A stretch of 54,260 bases of DNA from Candidatus Neomarinimicrobiota bacterium (GTDB lineage Bacteria > Fidelibacterota > Fidelibacteria > Fidelibacterales > Fidelibacteraceae), in contig JAGGVO010000048.1 of assembly GCA_021157965.1 (NCBI GenBank), positions 1 through 54,260 of the forward strand. The letters run 5' to 3'. Made by a program: the position numbers and the translations under genes. Positions 9,104 to 17,791 of the stretch are shown piece by piece. The notes below the pieces were generated by a model. The model worked only from the letters and a program-made list of their open reading frames with translations. It was not told the origin of the DNA and made no database searches. Each line of letters starts with the position of its first letter. The stretch's first letter is position 1.

Positions 9104-10437
9104 TCCAGAGTCTGAAATCCGTTTTCAAGATTCACGAATTGCGACAGAGAATTCTGTTCACTATTCTCATTCTGGTTGTCTACCGTGTGGGTGGACATAT
9201 TCCTCTCCCAGGTGTGGATACAGAAGCCCTCAGTATCGCAGCCCGGAGTTTCCAAAATACACTTCTGGGCCTTTATGATATGTTCGCAGGCGGTGCTTTT
9301 AAAAAAGCAACAGTCTTTGCCTTGGGAATTATGCCCTATATCAGTGCGAGCATTATCATTCAGCTTCTCGGAGCTGTCTTTCCCTATTTCCAGAGACTGC
9401 AAAAGGAAGGGCCGGAAGGAAGAAAAAAACTTACGCAGTTAACCCGCTATGGCACCGTGGCTATCTCAGCGTTGCAAGGCTACGGCGTGGCCATCTTTCT
9501 TCAGCATATGAATGCCGGCACATCGGCTCAGCCTATGCTTGTGGTTCCCAATCCTGGTATGGGGTTTATCCTTTTGACAGTATTAACCCTGATCACCGGA
9601 ACTATGTTTATTATGTGGCTCGGTGAACAGATAACGGACAGAGGTATCGGAAACGGTATTTCCCTGATCATTATGGTCGGTATTATGGTCCGCTTCCCTA
9701 ACGTGATTTTCAAGGAAGCCACCCTTATTTCTGAAGGGGTCAGGAGTCTCTTTGCAGAAGTGATCCTCCTGGGGCTCATGGTTCTGACAATCGGTTTTGT
9801 TATTCTTCTGACACAGGGGACACGCAAGATTCCTGTTCAGTATGCAAAACGGGTTGTCGGACGGAAAATCTACGGCGGCCAATCAACTCATATTCCCCTC
9901 CGGGTGAATACGGCCGGTGTGATGCCGATTATTTTTGCACAATCCCTCATGTTTATTCCAAGCACCATCGCAACTTTTATGGGTGATGCAGAATGGATTC
10001 AGGGTGCCATGCGCATCTTTTCCATTAACCACTGGTTTTACTGGTTGGTTTTTGGATTGCTAATTGTCTTCTTCACCTACTTCTATACGGCGATTGCTTT
10101 CAATCCCACAGAAGTGGCGGACAATATGAAGAAGCACGGGGGATTTGTTCCCGGTATCCGTCCGGGAAAACGAACGGCAGAATATATTGACAATATTCTC
10201 ACACGGGTAACATTACCCGGTTCGATTGCTCTGGCCATCGTGGCGATTTTCCCCTATATCCTGATGAATGTTATGGAGATCGATTATGATCTGGCCAGTT
10301 TTTTTGGCGGTACGTCTCTGCTGATTCTTGTGGGCGTGGCTCTGGATACGCTTCAGCAAATTGAATCACAACTGATTACTCGCCATTATGACGGTTTTTT
10401 GAAATCCGGAAAACTTCGGGGACGGCGCCGTTTTTAA
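9100..10437 (+). CDS. secY: Preprotein translocase subunit SecY
   Basis: SecY is the channel of the Sec translocon in the inner membrane and takes up the secreted proteins seen downstream in this window. The length of 445 aa fits the family. About ten hydrophobic segments are visible, with the signature RVGGHIPLPGVD near the start, the motif GEQITDRGIGNGISLII near residue 178, and the cytoplasmic loop GRKIYGGQSTHIPLRVNTAG. It starts 4 bp inside rplO. No adk follows it; map does instead, which is typical of FCB genomes. Confidence 0.98.
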   Translation: MIQSLKSVFKIHELRQRILFTILILVVYRVGGHIPLPGVDTEALSIAARSFQNTLLGLYDMFAGGAFKKATVFALGIMPYISASIIIQLLGAVFPYFQRLQKEGPEGRKKLTQLTRYGTVAISALQGYGVAIFLQHMNAGTSAQPMLVVPNPGMGFILLTVLTLITGTMFIMWLGEQITDRGIGNGISLIIMVGIMVRFPNVIFKEATLISEGVRSLFAEVILLGLMVLTIGFVILLTQGTRKIPVQYAKRVVGRKIYGGQSTHIPLRVNTAGVMPIIFAQSLMFIPSTIATFMGDAEWIQGAMRIFSINHWFYWLVFGLLIVFFTYFYTAIAFNPTEVADNMKKHGGFVPGIRPGKRTAEYIDNILTRVTLPGSIALAIVAIFPYILMNVMEIDYDLASFFGGTSLLILVGVALDTLQQIESQLITRHYDGFLKSGKLRGRRRF

Positions 10438-10449
10438 TACGGCCTTATT

Positions 10450-11196
10450 ATGATACGCTACAAGTCACAGCATGAAATACATATCATGCGGAAAGCGGGA
10501 AAGCTCGTCCATGATGCCCTCGTGGAAGTCTCAAAATGGATCAAACCCGGCATAACAACGGCAAAACTTGATACGATTGCCGAGGATTTTATCCGGTCCC
10601 ATCACGGGCTCCCCGGTTTTAAAGGGTATAACGGATATCCTGCCACGCTCTGCGTATCTGTCAATGAAGAGGTTGTTCATGGCATTCCCGGTTCGCGTAT
10701 CCTGAAAGAGGGTGATATAGTCAGTATTGACTGTGGAACCATTGTGGAAGGATACTATGGTGATCACGCACGGACATTTGCCGTGGGTGAGATACCTGAG
10801 GATTGGAAACGGCTGATGACCGTCACGGAAGAATGTCTGAATATCGGCATTCGCAAGGCTGTGTCCGGCAATCACTTACTGGATATCGGCTACGCGATTC
10901 AGACACATGCAGAAGGGCAAGGTTTTTCGGTGATCCGGTCCCTGGTTGGACACGGAATCGGACGGAAGCTCCATGAAGAGCCCCAGGTTCCAAATTATGG
11001 ACATTCGGGGCGTGGTATGCGATTAAAACCCGGACTGGTAATCGCGATTGAACCGATGATCAATCTGGGAACTCATGAAGTGGAAACCATGCGGGATGGG
11101 TGGACCATCGTCACACGGGACAGGAAAGCTTCGGCTCACTTTGAGCATACCATTGCAGTAACTGAAAATGAACCGCTTATTCTGACAAACGGGTGA
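10450..11196 (+). CDS. map: Methionine aminopeptidase, type I
   Basis: Map removes the initiator methionine from new proteins and depends on two metal ions. The 248 aa enzyme is a type I form without an N-terminal zinc extension. The five metal ligands can be placed: two Asp in DCGTIVEGYYGDHARTF, His in GHGIGRKLHEEP, Glu in AIEPM, and Glu in FEHTIAV. The gene lies 12 bp after secY and 3 bp before infA, inside the ribosomal operon. Confidence 0.97.
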   Translation: MIRYKSQHEIHIMRKAGKLVHDALVEVSKWIKPGITTAKLDTIAEDFIRSHHGLPGFKGYNGYPATLCVSVNEEVVHGIPGSRILKEGDIVSIDCGTIVEGYYGDHARTFAVGEIPEDWKRLMTVTEECLNIGIRKAVSGNHLLDIGYAIQTHAEGQGFSVIRSLVGHGIGRKLHEEPQVPNYGHSGRGMRLKPGLVIAIEPMINLGTHEVETMRDGWTIVTRDRKASAHFEHTIAVTENEPLILTNG

Positions 11197-11199
11197 AAT

Positions 11200-11418
11200 A
11201 TGGCAAAGCAAAATGCTATCAGAGTTGATGGAACTATACTGGAGACTCTGCCCAACGCATCGTTTAGAGTGGAGTTGGAAAATGGACATGAAGTTCTGGC
11301 ACATATCTCAGGTAAAATGCGTATGCATTTTATCAAAATTTTGCCGGGTGACAAGGTGACTCTGGAACTGTCTCCTTATGATTTGTCCAGAGGCCGTATT
11401 GTCTATCGATATAAGTAA
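11200..11418 (+). CDS. infA: Translation initiation factor IF-1
   Basis: IF-1 binds the 30S A site during initiation. The 72 aa product has a single OB fold with [20 protein letters not shown] and the ending [16 protein letters not shown], which match almost every bacterial IF-1. Unusually the first residues are [11 protein letters not shown] rather than MAKEDxIEVEG, a minor change. It starts 3 bp after map and precedes rpmJ by 10 bp. Confidence 0.98.
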   Translation: MAKQNAIRVDGTILETLPNASFRVELENGHEVLAHISGKMRMHFIKILPGDKVTLELSPYDLSRGRIVYRYK

Positions 11419-11428
11419 AGGGATTAAA

Positions 11429-11542
11429 ATGAAAGTTCGCGCATCAGTAAAAAAAATCTGTGACAAGTGTAAAATTATTCGCAGGGGTGGTGTTGTACGT
11501 GTCATTTGCGAAAACAAAAAGCACAAACAGAGGCAAGGGTAA
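11429..11542 (+). CDS. rpmJ: 50S ribosomal protein L36 (bL36), zinc type
   Basis: This short gene encodes 37 aa starting [15 protein letters not shown] and ending NKKHKQRQG. The zinc ligands C11, C14, C27 and H32 are all present, so it is the C+ (zinc-binding) form of L36. ATG 11429 follows AAAGGGATT. It lies between infA and rpsM, its standard place. Confidence 0.97.
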   Translation: MKVRASVKKICDKCKIIRRGGVVRVICENKKHKQRQG

Positions 11543-11555
11543 TTAGGAGGTTAAT

Positions 11556-11930
11556 TTGGCTCGAATTGCAGGCGTAGACTTACCGCGTGATAAAAAAGTC
11601 AAAGTGGGTTTGTCTTACATTTATGGTATAGGACGTCCTGTGGCTCTTAAGATCCTGGAAAAAGCAGGGGTTGATCCTGAAATCCGTGTACAGGATCTGA
11701 CAGAAGATCAGGTCAGTTCTATTCGTCAGCTGATTGCCGACGAGTATAAAGTTGAAGGTGCTTTGCGTACCGAAGTAACGATGAATATTAAACGGTTAAT
11801 GGATATCGGCTGCTATCGCGGACTCCGGCACCGCCGGGGACTTCCGGTCAGGGGGCAAAATACCAAAAATAATGCCCGGACCCGGAAAGGCAAGAAAAGA
11901 GCAGCTGTTAAGAAAAAACGGAAAACATAA
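11556..11930 (+). CDS. rpsM: 30S ribosomal protein S13 (uS13)
   Basis: S13 bridges the 30S head to the 50S subunit and contacts the P-site tRNA with its C-terminal tail. The 124 aa product has the N-terminus [15 protein letters not shown], the motif [12 protein letters not shown], and the strongly basic tail after [13 protein letters not shown]. It starts at TTG 11556 behind a perfect TTAGGAGG at 11543-11550. This is the start of the alpha part of the cluster. Confidence 0.97.
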   Translation: MARIAGVDLPRDKKVKVGLSYIYGIGRPVALKILEKAGVDPEIRVQDLTEDQVSSIRQLIADEYKVEGALRTEVTMNIKRLMDIGCYRGLRHRRGLPVRGQNTKNNARTRKGKKRAAVKKKRKT

Positions 11931-11961
11931 GCAATAATTTCCAATTTATCGGAGTCTAAAA

Positions 11962-12357
11962 TTGGCAAAGAAAACACAAGCAACACGCAAAAGAAAGAGA
12001 AAGCTGAGAGTCGATCCTGACGGGATTGCTTTCATCAAAGCTACATATAACAATACGGTGATTACATTAGCCGATCAGTATGGGAATGCTATTGCCTGGG
12101 CTACTGCCGGACGCGCCGGTTTTAAAGGATCCAGGAAAAGTACCCCCTTTGCTGCCGGACAGGCCGCTGAAATTGCAGCAAAAGAAGCCATGGATGCGGG
12201 TCTCGCCCGCGTGGAAGTACGCGTGAAAGGTCCTGGCGGAGGAAGAGAAATGGCTATCAGGTCTCTGGCTGCAGCCGGACTGGAAGTAACCGCAATTAAG
12301 GACGTAACACCCATTCCTCACAATGGATGCCGTCCGCCGAAACGTCGAAGAGTTTAG
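11962..12357 (+). CDS. rpsK: 30S ribosomal protein S11 (uS11)
   Basis: S11 lies on the 30S platform at the mRNA exit. The 131 aa product has a basic N-terminus, then [17 protein letters not shown] and the conserved [15 protein letters not shown] ending. The start is TTG 11962 with ATCGGAG upstream. The gap from rpsM (31 bp) is the longest in the ribosomal cluster, but no hairpin terminator is seen in it. Confidence 0.97.
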   Translation: MAKKTQATRKRKRKLRVDPDGIAFIKATYNNTVITLADQYGNAIAWATAGRAGFKGSRKSTPFAAGQAAEIAAKEAMDAGLARVEVRVKGPGGGREMAIRSLAAAGLEVTAIKDVTPIPHNGCRPPKRRRV

Positions 12358-12366
12358 GAGTTATTT

Positions 12367-12978
12367 ATGGCAAGATATCGTGGCCCAAGAGGAAAGATCT
12401 GTCGTCGTTTGGATTATGCGGCTTTTGAATCTCCGAAATTTATCAATCCAAAGAAAAATTATCCCCCCGGAGAACACGGCCCCACCCATCGACGCCGCCT
12501 CTCAGAATATGGTATTCAAATGCGCGAAAAACAGCGTATCAAATATACGTACGGTGTATTGGAACGTCAGTTCAGAAACTATTTTAAACGGGCTGACCGA
12601 CAGGAAGGGAAAACCGGCGACAACCTGATGAGAATGCTGGAAAGCCGCCTTGATAATGTGGTTTACCGACTGGGTTTTGCACCCACACGGCGCGCTGCAC
12701 GGCAGATTGTCTCACATAAACATGTCCTGGTGAATGATTCCGTGGTCAATATTCCGTCCTATCAGGTTAAACCCGGTGATGTGATTCGCATCCGCGAAAA
12801 AAGTAAACGCCTGGATCTAATCCTGGATTCCGTCAAAAAGGTTCGCGGTGAAAATACCCTGAGCTGGTTGAAACTGGATAAAGCGAAATTAAGTGGCGAA
12901 ATTCTTCATATCCCTGAACGGGAAGAAATCCCTCAGGACTTTAATGAACAATTGGTCGTCGAATTGTATTCTAAATAA
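12367..12978 (+). CDS. rpsD: 30S ribosomal protein S4 (uS4)
   Basis: S4 is a primary 16S rRNA-binding protein and a general autoregulator of alpha operons. The 203 aa protein lacks the N-terminal zinc-binding cysteine set (only one Cys, in GPRGKICRRL), so it is the C- form. The S4 RNA-binding domain lies near residues 95-155 (MLESRLDNVVYRLGFAPTRR). ATG 12367 follows TTTAGGAG. It lies 9 bp after rpsK and 19 bp before rpoA. Confidence 0.98.
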   Translation: MARYRGPRGKICRRLDYAAFESPKFINPKKNYPPGEHGPTHRRRLSEYGIQMREKQRIKYTYGVLERQFRNYFKRADRQEGKTGDNLMRMLESRLDNVVYRLGFAPTRRAARQIVSHKHVLVNDSVVNIPSYQVKPGDVIRIREKSKRLDLILDSVKKVRGENTLSWLKLDKAKLSGEILHIPEREEIPQDFNEQLVVELYSK

Positions 12979-12997
12979 ATAATAGAGGTAATGAGAC

Positions 12998-13981
12998 ATG
13001 CCCAATTTTCAAATACCTGAACAAATAAAAATTGATGAAGACGTTATGCATGAGCGCTTTGGCCGGTTCATTCTGGAACCCCTTGAAAGGGGATTCGGAA
13101 TCACTATCGGAAATGCACTTCGGCGCGTCCTCCTCTCGTCTATACCCGGCTCAGCTGTGACAGCACTGCGGATTGAAGGCGTCCTTCATGAGTTTTCAAC
13201 CATTGACGGAGTGATCGAAGATGTGACCCTGATTATCCTGAATCTTAAGAAAGTCCGCATCCGTCTGACAAATTCCAAGCCTGTCAAGTTGACCCTCAAA
13301 TTGCAGGGACCTGCAGAAATTACTGCGGGAATGCTTAGTGGTGGAAACCCGAATGTGGAAATCATGAATCCCGATCAGCATATTATGACGATTGAGGAAG
13401 AAAAAAACCTGAGCCTGGATCTGTGGATCGGACGAGGTAGAGGGTATTTTACGGCCGATAACAATAAAACCGCCGATGCTCCCCTGGATACAATCTGGAT
13501 TGATTCTATTTTCTCACCTATTGTAAAGGTCAACTATTTTGTAGAAAAACTCCAATCCGGCGTAAAAGAAGATCTGGAAAAGCTGATCCTGGAAGTAACA
13601 ACGGACGGAACCATGACACCTCAGGATGCCATTTCCTATTCCTCTAAACTTCTGGCTGATCACCTGAAACCTTTCTTCGCTCTCCAGTCCACCGATGTGA
13701 TTGAACCGGAACAGCAGATTGATGAAGACAAAATGCGGATACGGAAACAACTGATGCGGAGTATTGATGAACTGGAACTCTCTGTCCGGTCTTACAATTG
13801 CCTTCAGGCTGCTGAAATTAAAACCATTGCCGATCTGGTATCCAAAGAAGAAAACGAAATGCTCCGGTTCAAGAATTTTGGCCGGAAATCCCTGAATGAA
13901 CTCATCGAGAAACTGGACGAACTGGGACTTCGTTTTGGTATGGATATTTCTGAATATGTTAAAGATGTAAACAAGAAGTGA
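12998..13981 (+). CDS. rpoA: RNA polymerase alpha subunit
   Basis: The alpha dimer is the platform for RNA polymerase assembly. The 327 aa subunit has the N-terminal dimerisation domain with FGRFILEPLERGFGITIGNA and RRVLLSSIPGSAVT, then a linker, and a C-terminal domain (residues ~245-315) with SYNCLQAAEIKTIADLV and FGRKSLNELIEKL, the helix-hairpin-helix that touches UP elements and activators. Both domains are intact. It lies between rpsD and rplQ, as usual. Confidence 0.98.
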   Translation: MPNFQIPEQIKIDEDVMHERFGRFILEPLERGFGITIGNALRRVLLSSIPGSAVTALRIEGVLHEFSTIDGVIEDVTLIILNLKKVRIRLTNSKPVKLTLKLQGPAEITAGMLSGGNPNVEIMNPDQHIMTIEEEKNLSLDLWIGRGRGYFTADNNKTADAPLDTIWIDSIFSPIVKVNYFVEKLQSGVKEDLEKLILEVTTDGTMTPQDAISYSSKLLADHLKPFFALQSTDVIEPEQQIDEDKMRIRKQLMRSIDELELSVRSYNCLQAAEIKTIADLVSKEENEMLRFKNFGRKSLNELIEKLDELGLRFGMDISEYVKDVNKK

Positions 13982-13992
13982 AGTGAACGGAT

Positions 13993-14577
13993 ATGAGACA
14001 CGTAAAAAGAGGACGTAAATTAGGGCGTACCCCCAGTCACAGAAAAGCGATGCTCCAGAATATGGCGGCATCTCTGATTCTCCATAAACAGATTAAAACA
14101 ACGGAAGCAAAAGCGAAAGAAGCCCGGCGCCTTGTGGAGCGGTTGATTACATATGCTAAAAAGGATACAACCCATTACCGCCGCCTGGCATTTGCACAGC
14201 TTCGGAATAAAGAAGCCGTGAAAATTCTCTTCGAAGAAATTGCTCCGGTATATATGAACCGCAACGGAGGATATACCCGTATTCTCAAACTTGGGCAACG
14301 CCCCAACGATGCTGCGAAAGTTGTTCTGTTTCAATTGGTAGATATGGTGGGTTCGGACACGGATAAAAAGAAGAAATCACCTAAAAAAACTGCTGCAGCT
14401 AAGAAAGAAAAAGCGAAAAAAAGCAGTAAGGAAACAACAATAACGGAAAAAACGGAAACTGAAAAGAACGAACCCAAAAAAGCAGAACCTGAAACGGCAG
14501 AAGCAAAAGAAGAAATACCTGCGGAAGAAGCAACAGAGTCTGATGACAAATCTTCCGGGGAAGATACAAAATCATAA
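13993..14577 (+). CDS. rplQ: 50S ribosomal protein L17 (bL17) with long charged tail
   Basis: L17 binds near the tunnel exit. The core, residues 1 to about 120, starts MRHVKRGRKLGRTPSHRKAM and ends FQLVDMVGS, as expected. It is followed by about 75 residues made almost only of Lys, Glu, Ala, Ser and Thr: first basic (KKKKSPKKTAAAKKEK), then acidic (EEIPAEEATESDD). The family norm is 115-130 aa; FCB L17 proteins often have tails, but this one is long and probably disordered. The next gene may start inside its last codons. Confidence 0.96.
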   Translation: MRHVKRGRKLGRTPSHRKAMLQNMAASLILHKQIKTTEAKAKEARRLVERLITYAKKDTTHYRRLAFAQLRNKEAVKILFEEIAPVYMNRNGGYTRILKLGQRPNDAAKVVLFQLVDMVGSDTDKKKKSPKKTAAAKKEKAKKSSKETTITEKTETEKNEPKKAEPETAEAKEEIPAEEATESDDKSSGEDTKS

Positions 14578-15760
14578 GCATAAATTGATAAACTCAGCGT
14601 TCATATATGGTGCGTTCAAAAGGGCAGTCGTTGCGGTTGCCCTTTTTTTCTTTTCTTATGGATTTCTTCACGGAGAGGGAATTCACAAAGGACTCTGGGT
14701 TTTGCGCGAAGACCTTGCAGATCAAAAACGGATTGATCAGTTTCTGAAAAATGCAAAAACTCTGGGTTTTACCGATCTCTTTGTTCAGGTCCGAAGCAGA
14801 GGGGATGCCATGTATCACAGTAAATATGTGGAAACATCCCCCATGGTCGGAAACCGGGATTTTGACCCCCTGAAATATGTCTGTTCGGAAGGTCATAAAA
14901 AAGGGCTGAAAATTCATGCCTGGTTTAATACCTATGTCCTCTATTCAAATCGTTCTGAAGATCCGCCGGACCTTCATCTGTTATCCATTTTTCCTGAATG
15001 GATCGAATGGGATGAAAATGCTGTCAGCGACCTTGATAAACTCAAGTCTTCCGGTAATCACCATCTTTTCGAAGGGGTTTATTTGTCACCCCTTCATCCC
15101 CAAGTGAACCGCTATCTGCTGGTTCTGATGAAAGAATTGATCAGTGAATATAATATTGACGGTCTTCATCTGGACTATATCCGGTATCAGGGCCCGGGAT
15201 TCGGTTATAATCCTGATGGGATGGATGCCTTCTATAAAAAATATGGTGTGAATCCCCGCCTTTTTATGAAGGATGCACCATTGTGGAATGATTCTGAATC
15301 CTATAAGCTGTTTAAAAAACTTTACGACCAGTATCGACGGGATGCGATTAATAAGCTCCTGAAAGATCTCTCTGATTTCAACAGACAATTGAATATCCCT
15401 GTAGTACTCTCAGCTGCTGTGAAACCCTCTCCGGCAGCAGCGAAAAATGACTTTTACCAGGACTGGGCAGAGTGGTTGAAACAGGGCTGGCTGGATTATG
15501 CCATTCCTATGAACTATGCAACACGGGACCAGGTGTATCGTGAAAATCTTCTGGAAATCAAGGATATGTTGCCCTCGCAATATACACGTCAGGTTTGGAT
15601 TGGCAACGGGATCTGGAATCAGAACTATCCCGAGTTTGAAAAACAGGCTGCAATTGCCAAATCTCTGAACTTTCCACACTATGTCATTTTTTCCTATAAT
15701 GTTTTAAAAGCCGATAAAGTATATTTTAGCAGGATAAAAACATTTAACCATCAGGATTGA
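14543..15760 (+). CDS. Secreted family-10-like glycoside hydrolase (GHL10/YngK type)
   Basis: The protein resembles the GHL10 (formerly DUF187) TIM-barrel hydrolases of unknown carbohydrate specificity. Near residue 50 it starts KGLWVLREDL; strands follow with FVQVRSRGDAMYHSKYVE, GLKIHAWFNTYVLYSN, IDGLHLDYIRYQGPGFGYN and GWLDYAIPMNYATRD. The LDYIRY and MNYATRD loops carry conserved Asp/Tyr residues. A hydrophobic signal segment (VVAVALFFFSYGFLHGEG) indicates export. With ATG 14543 the gene overlaps rplQ by 35 bp and has a long basic N-region; TTG 14585 would give a tidier signal peptide and no overlap. Neither start has a clear ribosome binding site. hutI begins directly after its stop. Confidence 0.85.
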   Translation: MTNLPGKIQNHKHKLINSAFIYGAFKRAVVAVALFFFSYGFLHGEGIHKGLWVLREDLADQKRIDQFLKNAKTLGFTDLFVQVRSRGDAMYHSKYVETSPMVGNRDFDPLKYVCSEGHKKGLKIHAWFNTYVLYSNRSEDPPDLHLLSIFPEWIEWDENAVSDLDKLKSSGNHHLFEGVYLSPLHPQVNRYLLVLMKELISEYNIDGLHLDYIRYQGPGFGYNPDGMDAFYKKYGVNPRLFMKDAPLWNDSESYKLFKKLYDQYRRDAINKLLKDLSDFNRQLNIPVVLSAAVKPSPAAAKNDFYQDWAEWLKQGWLDYAIPMNYATRDQVYRENLLEIKDMLPSQYTRQVWIGNGIWNQNYPEFEKQAAIAKSLNFPHYVIFSYNVLKADKVYFSRIKTFNHQD

Positions 15761-16972
15761 ATGATGAAAACTGTGTTAAAAAATATCGGACAATTGGTCA
15801 CATGGGATGAGGATAAGGGTCAAATGGTGATCCTGGAAAATCAGGATCTGGAAATTGCATTGGACCGGATTTTTTCTGTGGGGGCGTCCATTAAAACAAA
15901 GGATGCCAGGGAAGTGAATTGTCTCAACTGTGTAGTAACGCCGGCTTTTATTGATCCTCATACACATCCTGTGTTTGCTGATATGAGGCGGAAAGAATTC
16001 GAATTGCGGGTTCAGGGCGCCGATTATGAAACTATTGCCGCTGCCGGCGGAGGGATTTTAAACAGTGTGGCATCCCTGCGGAAAATTTCCGAAGACGAAT
16101 TGTTTGACAGATCCCTTCCCCGGGTCAAAAGATTCCTGGAATATGGAACAGCGACAATTGAAGCAAAAAGCGGGTATGGGCTGACTAAAGACGATGAATT
16201 GAAATCTCTCCGGGTGATACGCCGCCTGAATGAAGCCCTCTCTCTGGATCTTATCCCCACCTTTTTGGGAGCTCATGAAATCCCGGAGGAATATAGGGAT
16301 CAGCGAGAAAAGTATATCCGTCTTATTACAGATGAAATGATCCCTGCCGTGGCCGAAGAAAAATTGGCGGTCTATTGTGATGTCTTTACGGAAAAAACTG
16401 TTTTTTCCCGGGACGAGACGGATAAAATATTTGCCGCCGCTCAGGCTCACGGCCTTCGGCTGAGAATTCATGCCGATGAATTTTCAGCGATCGGGGGGAC
16501 TGAATTGGCAGTGTCGCGACATGCCGATTCGGCCGATCATCTGATGCGGGTTTCAGAAGAAGGAATCCGGGCTTTAAAAAACAGCCATACTACAGCAATT
16601 GTTTTACCGGGAACTACTTTTTTTCTGGGTAAAACTGAATATGCACCAGCCCGGAGAATGTGGGATGAAGGTGTAAGGGTTGCCCTTGCCACCGATTTTA
16701 ATCCCGGCAGTTCCATGACCCAGAATCTCTCCGTCATTCTTACATTGGCCTGTGTTTATATGCATCTGACACCCCTTGAAGCTATCCAGGCAGTGACCTG
16801 GCACAGTGCCTGCTCCCTTGGACTGGAATCAGACAGGGGGATTCTGGCTCCGGGAAAGCGTGCCGATATCGCCGTTTGGAATGTCCGGGATTATCGGGAT
16901 TTGGCCTATTGGTATGGTATGAACCATCTGAAGATGCTTTTTAAAAATGGTGTCCGGGAAGAATATGCTTGA
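15761..16972 (+). CDS. hutI: Imidazolonepropionase
   Basis: HutI opens the ring of 4-imidazolone-5-propionate to N-formimino-glutamate, the third step of histidine degradation, using a metal ion. The 403 aa enzyme belongs to the amidohydrolase superfamily. The metal motif is PAFIDPHTHPVFAD near residue 68, with FLGAHEIPEEY, LRIHADEFS and ATDFNPGSSMT completing the site. Two adjacent ATG codons (15761, 15764) follow the previous stop without a gap. No hutH, hutU or hutG lies in the window, so the rest of the pathway must be elsewhere, or the enzyme is orphaned. Confidence 0.95.
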   Translation: MMKTVLKNIGQLVTWDEDKGQMVILENQDLEIALDRIFSVGASIKTKDAREVNCLNCVVTPAFIDPHTHPVFADMRRKEFELRVQGADYETIAAAGGGILNSVASLRKISEDELFDRSLPRVKRFLEYGTATIEAKSGYGLTKDDELKSLRVIRRLNEALSLDLIPTFLGAHEIPEEYRDQREKYIRLITDEMIPAVAEEKLAVYCDVFTEKTVFSRDETDKIFAAAQAHGLRLRIHADEFSAIGGTELAVSRHADSADHLMRVSEEGIRALKNSHTTAIVLPGTTFFLGKTEYAPARRMWDEGVRVALATDFNPGSSMTQNLSVILTLACVYMHLTPLEAIQAVTWHSACSLGLESDRGILAPGKRADIAVWNVRDYRDLAYWYGMNHLKMLFKNGVREEYA

Positions 16973-17028
16973 AATACAGGTCAGATAAAGATATCTTCAC
17001 ATAGTTCTGAAAGCTTCAGGAGGGTGCC

Positions 17029-17460
17029 TTGAAAAAATATACAGTGCTTAAATATCTTGTGCTTTTATTACTCTTTACCGGTTTTGCCTTTGCACAATCT
17101 CATGGATTGTATGCCCTGATGTACAATATTCAACGGGTGTGCAAAGCCTATCAGATTGATGTGAGCATGAAAGATATTCGGGTTGAGAAAGACTTTGAAG
17201 ATAACCTGGTTCTGATTTTAAAATTGGACGCCAGGAGAACAAATTACAACTCCACCATGATGACCGGGTTTTACGCTGTGGCCAAAGCGATGAGAATGAC
17301 ACCCAACAGCCCGGAAATTGATAAGGCTTCCCTTGAAATCATTGTGGAAGACCGGGAGTTCAATGTGATCCTTTCCACGGTAGCCTTGGAAGACCTGGTT
17401 CTGCTGGAAAACGGCTCCATCACACCAACTGAATTTAGGAAAAGAATAGAAAGTATGTAA
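17029..17460 (+). CDS. Exported protein of unknown function
   Basis: This 143 aa protein begins with a clear signal peptide (MKKYTVLKYLVLLLLFTGFAFAQ, cleavage probably after FAQ or FA). The mature part is about 120 residues, mixed alpha/beta, with no cysteines and no motif that I recognise. It starts at TTG 17029 behind a strong CAGGAGGGTG, so the weak start is well supported. It is followed after 14 bp by a small DUF350-like membrane protein, and a terminator comes after that, so the two probably form a unit. The function is unknown. Confidence 0.8.
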   Translation: MKKYTVLKYLVLLLLFTGFAFAQSHGLYALMYNIQRVCKAYQIDVSMKDIRVEKDFEDNLVLILKLDARRTNYNSTMMTGFYAVAKAMRMTPNSPEIDKASLEIIVEDREFNVILSTVALEDLVLLENGSITPTEFRKRIESM

Positions 17461-17474
17461 TACAGGAGGCATCT

Positions 17475-17702
17475 ATGCTAAGTTTTGTAGAAAGAATTGC
17501 TGAAATGGGATATGCGATTTTATGGGCTATAACGGCATCCATCGGTTTTGCCTTTGGTGTGGGACTGGCCATTAAGGTCTTTGACTGGCTTTCAACGGAC
17601 ATTGACGAATGGGAAGAGATTAAAAAGGGAAATATCGGTGTCGCCCTCATTTTTGTTGCGATGATTGTCGTAATTGGCCTTTTAATTTATCGTGTCCTCT
17701 GA
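17475..17702 (+). CDS. Small DUF350-like inner membrane protein
   Basis: The 75 aa protein has two predicted membrane helices, residues ~12-35 (AILWAITASIGFAFGVGLAI) and ~55-74 (VALIFVAMIVVIGLLIYRVL). A short loop IDEWEEIKKGNIGVAL between them matches the IKKGNxAVA signature of DUF350-type proteins. That family usually has two or more such repeats; this is a single-unit version. ATG 17475 follows ACAGGAGGC. Its stop is 25 bp before a hairpin terminator. The biochemical role is unknown. Confidence 0.8.
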   Translation: MLSFVERIAEMGYAILWAITASIGFAFGVGLAIKVFDWLSTDIDEWEEIKKGNIGVALIFVAMIVVIGLLIYRVL

Positions 17703-17726
17703 TAAATCAATAATATGATTCCTCTG

Positions 17727-17752
17727 AAAAAGCTCCCATGTGGAGCTTTTTT
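17727..17752 (+). terminator. Rho-independent terminator
   Basis: A perfect hairpin AAAAGCTCC / GGAGCTTTT with a short loop ends in a run of six T. It lies 25 bp after the DUF350-like gene and ends that transcript. Its position also argues against a start of the next gene at 17738. Confidence 0.85.
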
Positions 17753-17791
17753 ATTGATGTTCATGTCCGGTGGAATCTTTATTTTTATGTT

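Noticed and set aside
17738-17791. Upstream start for the SPOR protein
   Set aside because: It begins inside the terminator hairpin and would put 18 extra residues before a normal signal peptide.
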